A DNA stretch of 12,612 bases, taken from the NCBI GenBank assembly GCA_958453575.1, contig CAUDYH010000008.1, positions 1-12,612 of the forward strand, in the 5' to 3' direction. A model generated the notes under the pieces. It was not told the origin of the DNA. It did no database searches and was given only the letters and a program-made list of their open reading frames with translations. This document shows, piece after piece, positions 6,398 to 12,612 of this stretch. Positions within the stretch are counted from its first letter, which is position 1. Every line of letters starts with the position of its first letter. The position numbers and the translations under genes were made by a program. Source of the DNA: an uncultured Collinsella sp. (GTDB taxonomy: Bacteria > Actinomycetota > Coriobacteriia > Coriobacteriales > Coriobacteriaceae).

Positions 6398-8005
6398 CTA
6401 TCCGCACACACCGCATTTTGCACAGGCCGAAAGCGCGGCCGGAGCCTGCGCGATGCCGCCCTTGGCCGTCTCGCGCAGCGTGGCCGGCAACGCGTGGCCC
6501 ACCGAGAGCATGACGTGTGCCATCTGGTCAAACGGCACCAGGCTCTTAATGCCGGCGAGGGCGAGTTGTGCGGAGCTAAAGGCGGCTGCCACGCCGATGG
6601 CGTTGCGGTTTTGGCAGGGCACCTCCACGAGGCCACCGACGGGGTCACAAACGAGGCCCAGCAGATTACTCAGCGCGATGGAACTGGCGTCGAGCGCCTG
6701 CTCGGGTGTGCCGCCGAGCATCTGCACTAGCGCGGCGGCGGCCATGGCGGCCGCACTTCCGACCTCGGCCTGACAGCCGCCCTCGGCGCCGGCAACGCAG
6801 GCGCTCGTGGTGAGGTTGAGGCCGATGGCGGCGGCGCAATAAAGGGCATCCATGACCTGCTCGTCGTCCAGCTGCAAATGGTCTGCGAGCGCCAGCACGC
6901 AGCCGGGCACAACACCCGCGGATCCTGCCGTCGGAGCTGCGACGATCACGCCCATGGTGGCGGAGCGCTCGAGCACGGCCATGGCGCGGGCCACGGCATT
7001 GGTCTGAACGGGGCCCATCAGGCTTGCACTCAAATCGTTGCGGCTGGTGGCATCGACCAGTTTGGCCTCGCCGCCGATAAGCCCACCGAGCGATCGCTGC
7101 GGGTTGGCGATGGGGGCCGTGGTCTCCTCGCGCATGACGTCGAGCACGCGGCGCATGGCGGCGACGGCGTGGGCCTCGCCGGTCAGGCGCGCCTCGCGAA
7201 CGGCCATGACGGCGCCGATGCTGAGCCCCAGTTCCTCGCACGCATCGAGCAGCTGCTCGCCGTCGTCGAAGATTTCCTTGGCCGAGACGCCGGGGGAGAG
7301 CGACGAAGCAGAACCGGGGAGCTCGATAAAGGTCGCGTAATCGACATTGTCGAGCTTACGCAGCATCGGGACAACAGTGTCGTCGGGCGCGCCGTCGGTC
7401 TCAAAGACGGAGTAGGCCTGGCCGCCCACTTCGGTGCGGTAGGTGCGGCAGAAGGCGATGTTCACGTGTGCGTAGGCGAGCAGGTTGGTGAGCGCGGCGA
7501 GCACGCCGGGGACGTCCTTGTGCGCCACGAAGAGCGTTGAGTACATGCCCGAGATGTCAACGCCGACGCCGTTAATGCGGCTGATGCGCATCTTGCCGCC
7601 GCCCAGGCTCTCACCGCGGACCTGTGCCGTGGCGCCCGTGTCGTCGACCATGTCAATGTCGACGGTGTTGGGGTGGATGGAGGCGTCGTCGCCCTTGATG
7701 TCAAAGTGATATTCGAGGCCCTGCTCGCTTGCGAGGTCGAAGGCCTGCTTGATGTTCTCGTCATCGGTGTCGAGGCCCAGAATGCCCGCGACGAGCGCGC
7801 GGTCGGTGCCGTGGCCGCGGTAGGTGTGGGCGAAGGAGTTCCACAGGCCAAAGGTGACTTTGGTGATGCGGCCTTCCAGCAGGCTGGCGGCAACTTGTGC
7901 GCAGCGCAGGGCGCCGGCGGTGTGCGATGAGCTGGGGCCGACCATGACGGGCCCCAAGATCTCGAATGCCGAGGTCGTAGCTAGTGTTTGCGGCTTGCCT
8001 GCCAT
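6398..8005 (-). CDS. sdaA: Iron-sulphur L-serine ammonia-lyase (dehydratase), single chain
   Basis: It converts L-serine to pyruvate and ammonia using a [4Fe-4S] cluster, without PLP, in the cytoplasm. The 535-residue chain fuses the beta domain (about 12-150, with GPVMVGPSSSHTAGALR at 18-34), an ACT-like domain (about 153-230, TLFVAHKDVPGVLAALTNLL) and the catalytic alpha domain (about 240-535). Candidate cluster ligands are C411 (GAEGGCQAEVGSA), C453 (GLVCDPVGG) and C464 (VPCQNRNA). The chain ends in a tail with three more cysteines (C528, C531 and the penultimate C534). The start at 8005 has AGGAG 5-6 nt upstream. The frame stays open to 8122, but that extension reads into a palindrome and is unlikely. 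Bacillus-type enzymes split the two halves over two genes, so here they are fused. It is co-directional with metK, but metK has its own terminator. Confidence 0.93.
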   Translation of the reverse strand: MAGKPQTLATTSAFEILGPVMVGPSSSHTAGALRCAQVAASLLEGRITKVTFGLWNSFAHTYRGHGTDRALVAGILGLDTDDENIKQAFDLASEQGLEYHFDIKGDDASIHPNTVDIDMVDDTGATAQVRGESLGGGKMRISRINGVGVDISGMYSTLFVAHKDVPGVLAALTNLLAYAHVNIAFCRTYRTEVGGQAYSVFETDGAPDDTVVPMLRKLDNVDYATFIELPGSASSLSPGVSAKEIFDDGEQLLDACEELGLSIGAVMAVREARLTGEAHAVAAMRRVLDVMREETTAPIANPQRSLGGLIGGEAKLVDATSRNDLSASLMGPVQTNAVARAMAVLERSATMGVIVAAPTAGSAGVVPGCVLALADHLQLDDEQVMDALYCAAAIGLNLTTSACVAGAEGGCQAEVGSAAAMAAAALVQMLGGTPEQALDASSIALSNLLGLVCDPVGGLVEVPCQNRNAIGVAAAFSSAQLALAGIKSLVPFDQMAHVMLSVGHALPATLRETAKGGIAQAPAALSACAKCGVCG

Positions 8006-8027
8006 ATGCGCTCCTGTTCTATCCCGT

Positions 8028-8070
8028 CGTTCCGAGGGACGGGGCATACTCTGTCCCGCCGTTCCGAGGG
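8028..8070. repeat. Short direct repeat with small stem in the sdaA leader
   Basis: CGTTCCGAGGG occurs at 8028-8038 and again at 8060-8070, where it overlaps the left arm of the larger palindrome. A third, inverted copy of its last ten bases lies at 8172-8181. Between the direct copies, 8040-8046 and 8052-8058 can pair as seven base pairs including one G-T. The segment contains GGGAC (8037-8040 region) and TGTCCC. Confidence 0.45.
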
Positions 8071-8181
8071 CTTTAGTATTTGGTCGCCTGCTCGGACAGT
8101 CCTGCTCGCACGGAGGCCACATTAAGTGGCCTCCGGCTCGTGCGGAACTCGCGATCGACCAAATACTAAAGCCCTCGGAAC
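8061..8181. repeat. Long palindrome with perfect 26-bp arms in the sdaA leader
   Basis: Arms 8061-8086 and 8156-8181 are perfect inverted copies of 26 bp. The 69-nt centre holds a second perfect 10-bp hairpin (8111-8120 with 8126-8135, loop ATTAA). The element lies between the metK terminator and the sdaA start, downstream of a candidate sdaA promoter, so it would be transcribed as a very stable leader structure. No T-run adjoins either arm. It may be a MITE/REP-like insertion or a real leader element; sequence alone does not decide. Confidence 0.7.
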
Positions 8182-8216
8182 TTAGGATACATGGTTGGAG
8201 TCGCTCTGCTGCGAAA

Positions 8217-8246
8217 TTTATAGGCCTATGACCTATTCCATGTCCC
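8217..8246 (-). promoter_or_regulatory. Candidate sdaA promoter
   Basis: On the minus strand GGGACA (8241-8246, 4 of 6 to TTGACA), an 18-bp spacer and TATAAA (8217-8222, 5 of 6 to TATAAT). It lies between the metK terminator and the palindrome, which would place the palindrome inside a roughly 200-nt leader. Weak support from sequence alone. Confidence 0.35.
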
Positions 8247-8270
8247 AGGTCGGCTCATCTTCACCACCTT

Positions 8271-8311
8271 TAAATAAAAAAGAAGTACCGGTTGGAGCCG
8301 GTACTTCTTTT
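8271..8311 (-). terminator. Intrinsic terminator of metK (possibly bidirectional)
   Basis: A perfect 14-bp inverted repeat (8278-8291 with 8298-8311, loop TTGGAG) lies 38 bp after the metK stop. On the minus strand the stem is followed by a strong T-rich tract (complement of TAAATAAAAA at 8271-8280). On the plus strand TTTT closes the stem, but no plus-strand gene precedes it. Confidence 0.85.
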
Positions 8312-8348
8312 GGTGCGTTGTTTCTTGGCTGTAGCTTTTGCCGTTAGC

Positions 8349-9629
8349 TTAAAGTCCGCAGGCTGCTTTGAGTTCTTCGACTCGGTCGGTATTCTCCCAG
8401 GTGAAGTCGGCGTCTTCGCGGCCGAAGTGACCGTAGGCTGCCGTCTTTTCGTAGATGGGGCGACGCAGGTCTAGGTCGCGGATGATTGCGCCCGGGCGCA
8501 GGTCGAAGGTCTTCTCGACGGCCTCGACGATCTTGTCCTCGGCAACATGCGCGGTACCGAAGGTGTCAACCATGATTGAGAGGGGCTTGGAAACGCCGAT
8601 GGCGTAGGCAAGCTCGACTTCGCAGCGGTCGGCCAGGCCGGCGGCCACCACGTTCTTAGCGACCCAGCGCGCTGCGTACGCGGCGGAGCGGTCGACCTTG
8701 GTGCAGTCCTTGCCGCTAAAGGCACCGCCACCGTGACGGCCGTAGCCGCCGTAGGTGTCGACGATGATCTTGCGGCCGGTCAGGCCCGTGTCGCCCATGG
8801 GGCCGCCTACGACAAAGCGACCGGTGGGGTTCACATAGATGTCCGCGTTGTCCCACGGCATGTTCTCAGCAGCCATAACCGGGGTGATAACGTGCTCGAT
8901 CAGATCGGCCTTGATCTTGCCCATGTCCTCGATTTCGGCGGCATGCTGCGTGGAGATGACGATGGTCGTGACCTCGACGGGCTTGCCATCTTCGTAGCGC
9001 ACGGTGACCTGGGTTTTGCCGTCGGGGCGCAGGTAGGCGAGGGTGCCGTCGTGGCGCACGGCTGCCAGGCGCTCGGCCAGGCGGCTCGCCAGGTAGTGCG
9101 GCATGGGCATGAGGGTCTTGGTTTCGTTGGAGGCATAACCGAACATCATGCCCTGGTCGCCGGCGCCGATCAAGTCGATCGGGTCGCTGGTAGCGCCGGT
9201 CTGCGTCTCAAACGACTCGTCGACGCCCTGGGCGATGTCGGGTGACTGCTCGTGAATAAGGCTCATGACGCCGCAGGTATCGCAGTCAAAACCGAACTTG
9301 GCACGGTTGTAGCCGATGCGGCGGATGACGCCGCGGGCGATTTCCTGCACGTCGACGTAGGCCTGGGTACGGATCTCGCCGGCAACGATGACGGTGCCGG
9401 TGGTCACGAGGGTCTCGCAGGCGCAGCGGACGTTCTCCACGTTGGCGGGCACGCCGTTGGGCGCAATATAGCCCTGCTCCTGGAGCTCTATTTCTTTGGC
9501 GAGGATTGCGTCGAGTACGGCGTCGCTGATCTGGTCAGCGATCTTATCGGGATGACCCTCGGTCACCGATTCCGACGTAAACACAAACGATCCGTGTTGG
9601 GGCGGGATGGAACGAAGCTCTTCTGACAT
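8349..9629 (-). CDS. metK: S-adenosylmethionine synthetase
   Basis: It makes S-adenosylmethionine from methionine and ATP, releasing phosphate and pyrophosphate; it is cytoplasmic and usually a tetramer. The 426-residue chain carries the family signatures: [11 protein letters not shown] (19-29, ATP/Mg site), ACETLVTTG (70-78), the [12 protein letters not shown] signature (155-166, methionine/ATP site) and the Gly-rich loop [19 protein letters not shown] (300-318). It is longer than the roughly 384-400 residues of E. coli and B. subtilis enzymes. Part of the excess is a short insertion around residues 48-67 before RCACETL, and part an N-terminal lead of about 13 residues. The ATG at 9629 has AAAGGAC a few bases upstream. 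It is divergent from gltX, with its own terminator downstream. Confidence 0.97.
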   Translation of the reverse strand: MSEELRSIPPQHGSFVFTSESVTEGHPDKIADQISDAVLDAILAKEIELQEQGYIAPNGVPANVENVRCACETLVTTGTVIVAGEIRTQAYVDVQEIARGVIRRIGYNRAKFGFDCDTCGVMSLIHEQSPDIAQGVDESFETQTGATSDPIDLIGAGDQGMMFGYASNETKTLMPMPHYLASRLAERLAAVRHDGTLAYLRPDGKTQVTVRYEDGKPVEVTTIVISTQHAAEIEDMGKIKADLIEHVITPVMAAENMPWDNADIYVNPTGRFVVGGPMGDTGLTGRKIIVDTYGGYGRHGGGAFSGKDCTKVDRSAAYAARWVAKNVVAAGLADRCEVELAYAIGVSKPLSIMVDTFGTAHVAEDKIVEAVEKTFDLRPGAIIRDLDLRRPIYEKTAAYGHFGREDADFTWENTDRVEELKAACGL

Positions 9630-9644
9630 GATTGTCCTTTCAAA

Positions 9645-9678
9645 AACGTGTCCCGGCGACCGTTACCATTCCGCCGGG
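9645..9678 (-). promoter_or_regulatory. Leader hairpin plus T-run in front of metK
   Basis: CCCGGCG (9652-9658) pairs perfectly with CGCCGGG (9672-9678) across a 13-nt loop. Read on the minus strand the stem is followed by ACACG and five or more T (complement of AAAAAC near 9642-9647), directly before the ribosome site and start of metK. This layout resembles a small attenuator. I could not match the roughly 120-nt leader to the SAM-I, SAM-II, SAM-III or SAM-IV consensus by eye. Upstream on the minus strand TATCAT (9697-9702) could be a -10 box without a clear -35. Confidence 0.35.
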
Positions 9679-9737
9679 CTCTGTATGCAAGGGCACATGA
9701 TATCGCGTTAATCGAATATTCACACCCTTTCCGCACC

Positions 9738-9757
9738 TACTCATTGGTACTCATTGG
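9738..9757. repeat. Tandem 10-bp repeat beside the metK-gltX palindrome
   Basis: TACTCATTGG occurs twice head to tail at 9738-9747 and 9748-9757. The second copy is the outer edge of the left palindrome arm. This could be a target duplication or slippage at the palindrome boundary. Confidence 0.5.
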
Positions 9758-9821
9758 GGACAGACTTAAATGAGTAGCCGGGTGCTTATTGGCTGGTCAT
9801 TTAAGTCTGTCCCCAATGAGT
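9749..9821. repeat. Long palindrome with perfect 25-bp arms between divergent metK and gltX
   Basis: Arms 9749-9773 and 9797-9821 are perfect inverted copies of 25 bp containing GGGGACAGACTTAAATGA. The 23-nt centre adds a 4-bp AGCC/GGCT stem (9776-9779 with 9791-9794). The left arm region is itself a hairpin: ACTCATT (9749-9755) pairs with AATGAGT (9769-9775), and the right arm has the shorter TCATT/AATGA version. Both flanking genes point away, so it is not a terminator of either. It looks like a dispersed repeat or a bidirectional control element. GGGGACAGA-type palindromes are known in other bacteria alongside REP-associated transposases; that link here is a guess. Confidence 0.75.
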
Positions 9822-9834
9822 GGGTCGGTGCCCT

Positions 9835-9865
9835 TTGTGCGGAGGTTGCGTTGATGCTTTATACT
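9835..9865 (+). promoter_or_regulatory. Candidate gltX promoter
   Basis: TATACT at 9860-9865 is a good -10 box, about 40 bp before the gltX ATG. The best -35 is TTGTGC at 9835-9840 with a long 19-bp spacer. It lies just outside the right arm of the palindrome, which fits a palindrome inserted upstream of the core promoter. Low to moderate confidence. Confidence 0.35.
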
Positions 9866-9905
9866 GGTGCGGTTAGACATCCATCCTGCAATCGAGGAGA
9901 TTTCC

Positions 9906-11381
9906 ATGGCATCAGACGTTCGCGTCCGCTTTGCACCCTCACCGACGGGCAAGCTGCACATCGGCGGCGCCCGCACCGCTATCTATAACTGGGCTTTTGC
10001 CCGCGCAAACGGCGGCACGTTCATCCTGCGCATCGACGACACCGACCCCACCCGTTCCACCGACGAGAACACGCAGATCATTCTGCGCGCCATGCGTTGG
10101 CTTGGCCTGGACTGGGACGAGGGTCCCGAGGTGGGCGGCGACTATGGCCCCTATGCCCAAACCGAGCGCTTGGACCTGTACAAGCAGGCCGCCCAGAAGC
10201 TTTGGGACGAGGGCAAGGCCTATCCCTGCTTCTGCACCAAGGAGCAGCTCGACGCTGACCGTAAGGCTGCGCAGGAACGCAAGGACCCCTTCCAGGGTTA
10301 TCAGCGTCGCTGCCGCGATCTTGATCCCGAGGAGGCCCGCCGCCGCATCGAGGCCGGCGAGTCCTACGTCCTGCGCATCAAGGTGCCCGAGGACCGCGGC
10401 GACGTCGTCATCCACGACGCCGTCCACGGCGAGGTGACCTTCGACGCCAAGGAGCTCGACGACTTTGTCATCTTCCGCTCCGATGGCACGCCCACGTACA
10501 ACTTTGCGACCGTTGTCGACGACGCCATGATGAAGATCACCCATGTCATCCGCGGCGACGACCACCTGTCCAACACCCCGCGCCAGGTCATGGTCTACGA
10601 GGCTCTCGGCGCGCCCGTGCCCACGTTCGCCCACATCTCCATGATCCTGGGCGCCGACGGCAAGAAGCTCTCCAAGCGCCATGGCGCCACCTCGGTGGAG
10701 GAGTACCGCGACGCCGGTTACCTGTCCGACGCCTTCGTCAACTATCTGGCGCTGCTCGGCTGGTCGCTCGACGGCGAGACCACGATCATCCCGCGCGATG
10801 TCCTGGCCAGCAAGTTCTCGCTCGACCGCATTTCCAAGAACCCGGCGACCTTCGACCCCAAGAAGCTCGACTGGGTCAATGCCGAGTACATCAACGGCAT
10901 GTCCGACGCCCAGTTTGCCGATGAGATCATGGTCCCTGAGCTGCATGAGGCGGGTCTCATTGAGGGTAACGTCGAGTACGGCGAGGACTGGATCGACGCG
11001 CTTGCCGCCATCGTTAAGCCGCGCACCAAGATGCCGGCCGACGCCGTGACTGTCGCCGCTCCCATCTTTGCTACCGCCGAGACGCTCGAGTATGACGAGA
11101 AGTCTGTCAACAAGGGCCTGGCCAAGGAGGGCATGGGTTCCATTCTGGACGCCGCCAAGGCCGCGCTCGAGGGCGTGGACGAGTGGACAGCCGCGAACAT
11201 CGACGCTGCGCTTGAACCGCTGCCCGAGCAGATGGACCTCAAGAAGCGCGTGGTGTTCCAGGCCGTGCGTGTGGCCGTTTGCGGCAACATGGTGAGCCCT
11301 CCGCTGGGCGAGACCATGGCACTCGTCGGCCGCGACGACTGCCTGGCGCGCATCGACCGCGCCCGCACGATGGCGCTGTAG
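9906..11381 (+). CDS. gltX: Glutamyl-tRNA synthetase
   Basis: This class I aminoacyl-tRNA synthetase charges tRNA-Glu, or also tRNA-Gln if non-discriminating (not decidable here). It has 491 residues, normal for the family. The HIGH-type motif is in FAPSPTGKLHIGGARTA (9-25, HIGG 17-20) and the KMSKS-type loop is KKLSKRHGA (253-261). Other conserved blocks are LRIDDTDPTRS (41-51), YPCFC (106-110, first half of a possible zinc site with C136), RSDGTPTYNFATVVDD (191-206) and HVIRGDDHLSNTPRQ (213-227). The helical anticodon-binding part covers about 330-491. The start at 9906 has GAGGAGA a few bases upstream. An in-frame ATG at 9867 would fall within a few bases of the candidate -10 box and is rejected. 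It is divergent from metK, and its own terminator separates it from priA. Confidence 0.97.
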   Translation: MASDVRVRFAPSPTGKLHIGGARTAIYNWAFARANGGTFILRIDDTDPTRSTDENTQIILRAMRWLGLDWDEGPEVGGDYGPYAQTERLDLYKQAAQKLWDEGKAYPCFCTKEQLDADRKAAQERKDPFQGYQRRCRDLDPEEARRRIEAGESYVLRIKVPEDRGDVVIHDAVHGEVTFDAKELDDFVIFRSDGTPTYNFATVVDDAMMKITHVIRGDDHLSNTPRQVMVYEALGAPVPTFAHISMILGADGKKLSKRHGATSVEEYRDAGYLSDAFVNYLALLGWSLDGETTIIPRDVLASKFSLDRISKNPATFDPKKLDWVNAEYINGMSDAQFADEIMVPELHEAGLIEGNVEYGEDWIDALAAIVKPRTKMPADAVTVAAPIFATAETLEYDEKSVNKGLAKEGMGSILDAAKAALEGVDEWTAANIDAALEPLPEQMDLKKRVVFQAVRVAVCGNMVSPPLGETMALVGRDDCLARIDRARTMAL

Positions 11382-11404
11382 TCGCTGCGCAAACGTTTGT
11401 ATCC

Positions 11405-11438
11405 GAGCCCCGTTCACCCCGAGCGGGGCTCTTGTTTC
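11405..11438 (+). terminator. Intrinsic terminator of gltX
   Basis: GAGCCCCG (11405-11412) pairs with CGGGGCTC (11424-11431) across an 11-nt loop, followed by TTGTTT, 24 bp after the gltX stop. A short T-tract and the position make this a good terminator call. Confidence 0.75.
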
Positions 11439-11458
11439 TGTACCGATGAGTGGGTTGC

Positions 11459-11560
11459 TGGGACAAAATAATCAGTAGTGTTTGTCCCATGTTCGAGTGA
11501 CGCAACGAGCTCGACACTCGTATCGGCCATGGGACAAACTCTACTGATTATTTTGTCCCA
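11459..11560. repeat. Nested palindrome: 32-bp inverted arms, each itself a hairpin, upstream of priA
   Basis: Arms 11459-11490 and 11529-11560 are inverted copies with a single mismatch (11479 against 11540). Each arm is itself a 9-bp hairpin: TGGGACAAA 11459-11467 with TTTGTCCCA 11481-11489, and 11530-11538 with 11552-11560, each with a 13-nt loop. The 38-nt centre has a further CGAGTG/CACTCG stem (11494-11499 with 11515-11520). It begins after the gltX terminator and ends 32 bp before the priA ATG. No other clear promoter for priA is seen, so the element may form its leader. Architecture resembles the metK-gltX palindrome. Confidence 0.75.
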
Positions 11561-11592
11561 CCCCTTTCAGGTCCGTTCGTTAGAGGTGGTGT

Positions 11593-12612
11593 ATGGCTCA
11601 ACAACTGTCGCTGTTTGGTTCGCCGGAACCGGAGGAAGCTCCGGTGAAGCCCAAGCCTGCCGCTGCCTCGGCTCAGTCTAAGCCTGCGCCCGAGCCCCCT
11701 GCCGCCTACGCGAGCGTGGTCCTCGACATCCCCACCCGTGCGCTGTCGGATCCGTTTGCTTACGGCATCCCTGAGTCCCTTGCCAACGAGGCGCAGATCG
11801 GATCCACGGTCCTGGTCCACTTTGGTAACCGTGCGGCCGCGGGCTATATCGTCGACATTGCGCCTGAGCTGAGCGACCTACAGGGCTACAATGCCCTCGA
11901 CCCCGCGCGCATTAAAGCCATCGAAGCCATCCTCAGCAAACCCCTCTTTACCGCCGAGGCTGCCCGCATCGCACGTTGGATGAGCCGCGAGTATGTCGCG
12001 ACGCTTTCCGAGTGCCTGCTCCTGCCCCCGGGCGGCAGTCCGCGCGTCGTTAAGGGCGATGACGGCGCATGGTCGGTTGAGCGCCCCGCCGTCAAGCCTA
12101 TCCAAAACCGTTGGGTGATGCTTACGCCCGAAGGCTTTGACTATACGCCGCCCAAGACCGCGGTCCGCCAGCGCCAACTCATCGAGGCGCTCCGGTGCGG
12201 CCCGGTCACGACGCGCGACCTCAACCTTCTCTATAACAGCATGTCGGCGACCATCAAGGCGCTCAAAAAGCGCGGCGTCGTGGTGGTGGAGGAACGCCGT
12301 GCGTGGCGTGGCTGCAGCGAGCAGACCACGCTGTCCTCGGCAAGCGGCAAGGCGCCGGTCTCCCTTACCAACGGCCAGCAACAGGCGCTCGCGCAGATTG
12401 AGCGCGCCCGTCTGGACGCTCATGGCGACGTGGTGTTGGTCGACGGCGTCACCGGCTCCGGCAAAACCGAGGTTTACCTCTCCGCCATTGAGCGTGTGCT
12501 TGCAGCCGGTCGCTCGGCCTGCGTGCTGGTGCCCGAGATTTCGCTGACGGCCCAGACCGTCGGCCGCTTCCGTTCGCGCTTTGGCGAGACGGTCGCCGTG
12601 TTCCATTCGCGG
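11593..12612 (+). CDS. priA: Primosomal protein N' (PriA helicase), N-terminal part, cut by window end
   Basis: PriA restarts stalled replication forks as a 3'-5' superfamily-2 helicase that loads the replisome. The 340 codons present cover the 3'-DNA-binding domain (about 38-145, YASVVLDIPTRALSDPFAYGIP), a winged-helix-like segment (about 170-240) and the beginning of the helicase core. Core motifs are Walker A GVTGSGKT (285-292), LVPEISLTAQ (312-321) and HSR (338-340). The frame is open to the last base, so the rest, including the zinc domain, lies outside. The ATG at 11593 follows TTAGAGGTGG. An in-frame TAG at 11581 forbids an earlier start. Oddly, the chain opens MAQQLSLFGS, matching the beta-clamp-binding consensus QLxLF, then a Pro/Ala/Glu-rich linker to about residue 37 before the conserved domain. 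Confidence 0.93.
   Translation, partial: MAQQLSLFGSPEPEEAPVKPKPAAASAQSKPAPEPPAAYASVVLDIPTRALSDPFAYGIPESLANEAQIGSTVLVHFGNRAAAGYIVDIAPELSDLQGYNALDPARIKAIEAILSKPLFTAEAARIARWMSREYVATLSECLLLPPGGSPRVVKGDDGAWSVERPAVKPIQNRWVMLTPEGFDYTPPKTAVRQRQLIEALRCGPVTTRDLNLLYNSMSATIKALKKRGVVVVEERRAWRGCSEQTTLSSASGKAPVSLTNGQQQALAQIERARLDAHGDVVLVDGVTGSGKTEVYLSAIERVLAAGRSACVLVPEISLTAQTVGRFRSRFGETVAVFHSR

Noticed and set aside
8006..8122. Upstream extension of sdaA to 8122 (39 more residues)
   Set aside because: The extension runs through the palindrome and has no family similarity, while the ATG at 8005 has a good AGGAG and begins right before the conserved beta domain.
9630..9748. SAM riboswitch in the metK leader
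   Set aside because: The leader is short and I could not find the multi-helix SAM-I/IV core, the SAM-II pseudoknot or the SMK-box. Only a simple hairpin is present, so it is reported as that.
9749..9821. Palindrome as a shared intrinsic terminator
   Set aside because: metK and gltX diverge from this point, so neither transcript ends here.
9939..11417. A 492-codon open frame on the minus strand across gltX
   Set aside because: It lies almost wholly antisense to a clearly conserved glutamyl-tRNA synthetase. The repetitive Val/Gly/His/Asp-rich product is typical of a high-GC shadow frame and shows no recognisable domain.
906..11560. The repeats as a CRISPR array
   Set aside because: The inverted repeats are kilobases apart and differ from each other; there are no regularly spaced direct repeats and no cas genes.

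Overview
The window looks like a chromosomal stretch of a high-GC bacterium of the Actinomycetota, most likely a gut Coriobacteriia of the Collinsella type. This rests on the roughly 58-70% GC (hand-counted samples), Gram-positive envelope proteins (an L,D-transpeptidase with a VanW-like/PG-binding region and a MacAB-like exporter with no TolC partner) and the gene set. The taxon is an inference and was not searched.

Layout. (1) 1-773 (+): the last gene of what is probably a cobalamin cluster, precorrin-6A reductase (cobK/cbiJ). A GC hairpin overlaps its stop codon. (2) 774-985: a gap between convergent genes that holds a broken IS21-type transposase (istA) remnant and a palindromic element. 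Base composition drops after this point. (3) 986-4391 (-): a tightly overlapping three-gene exporter operon, in transcription order membrane-fusion protein, ABC ATPase, MacB/FtsX-type permease. (4) 4524-6248 (-): a membrane-anchored L,D-transpeptidase. (5) 6398-8005 (-): a one-chain iron-sulphur L-serine dehydratase (beta-ACT-alpha) with a Cys-rich C-terminal tail. (6) 8349-9629 (-): S-adenosylmethionine synthetase (metK). (7) 9906-11381 (+): glutamyl-tRNA synthetase (gltX), divergent from metK. (8) 11593 to the window end (+): the N-terminal 340 codons of the primosomal helicase PriA, whose first residues look like a beta-clamp-binding peptide.

The genes are mostly housekeeping (one-carbon/amino-acid metabolism, translation, replication restart, cell wall) plus one exporter. 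The striking feature is the intergenic DNA. Four gaps carry long or nested inverted repeats: 906-972, 8061-8181, 9749-9821 and 11459-11560. The last two contain GGGACA/TGTCCC, the third has TGTCCC next to its left arm, and the 906-972 element has only the related AGTCCC. A shorter hairpin with the same core (6358-6379) looks like the sdaA terminator. Several of the long elements sit where a terminator makes no sense (between divergent genes, or in a leader), so they look like a dispersed palindromic repeat family. No CRISPR array, tRNA, rRNA or complete mobile element was seen, and no new defence system or biosynthetic cluster is visible.
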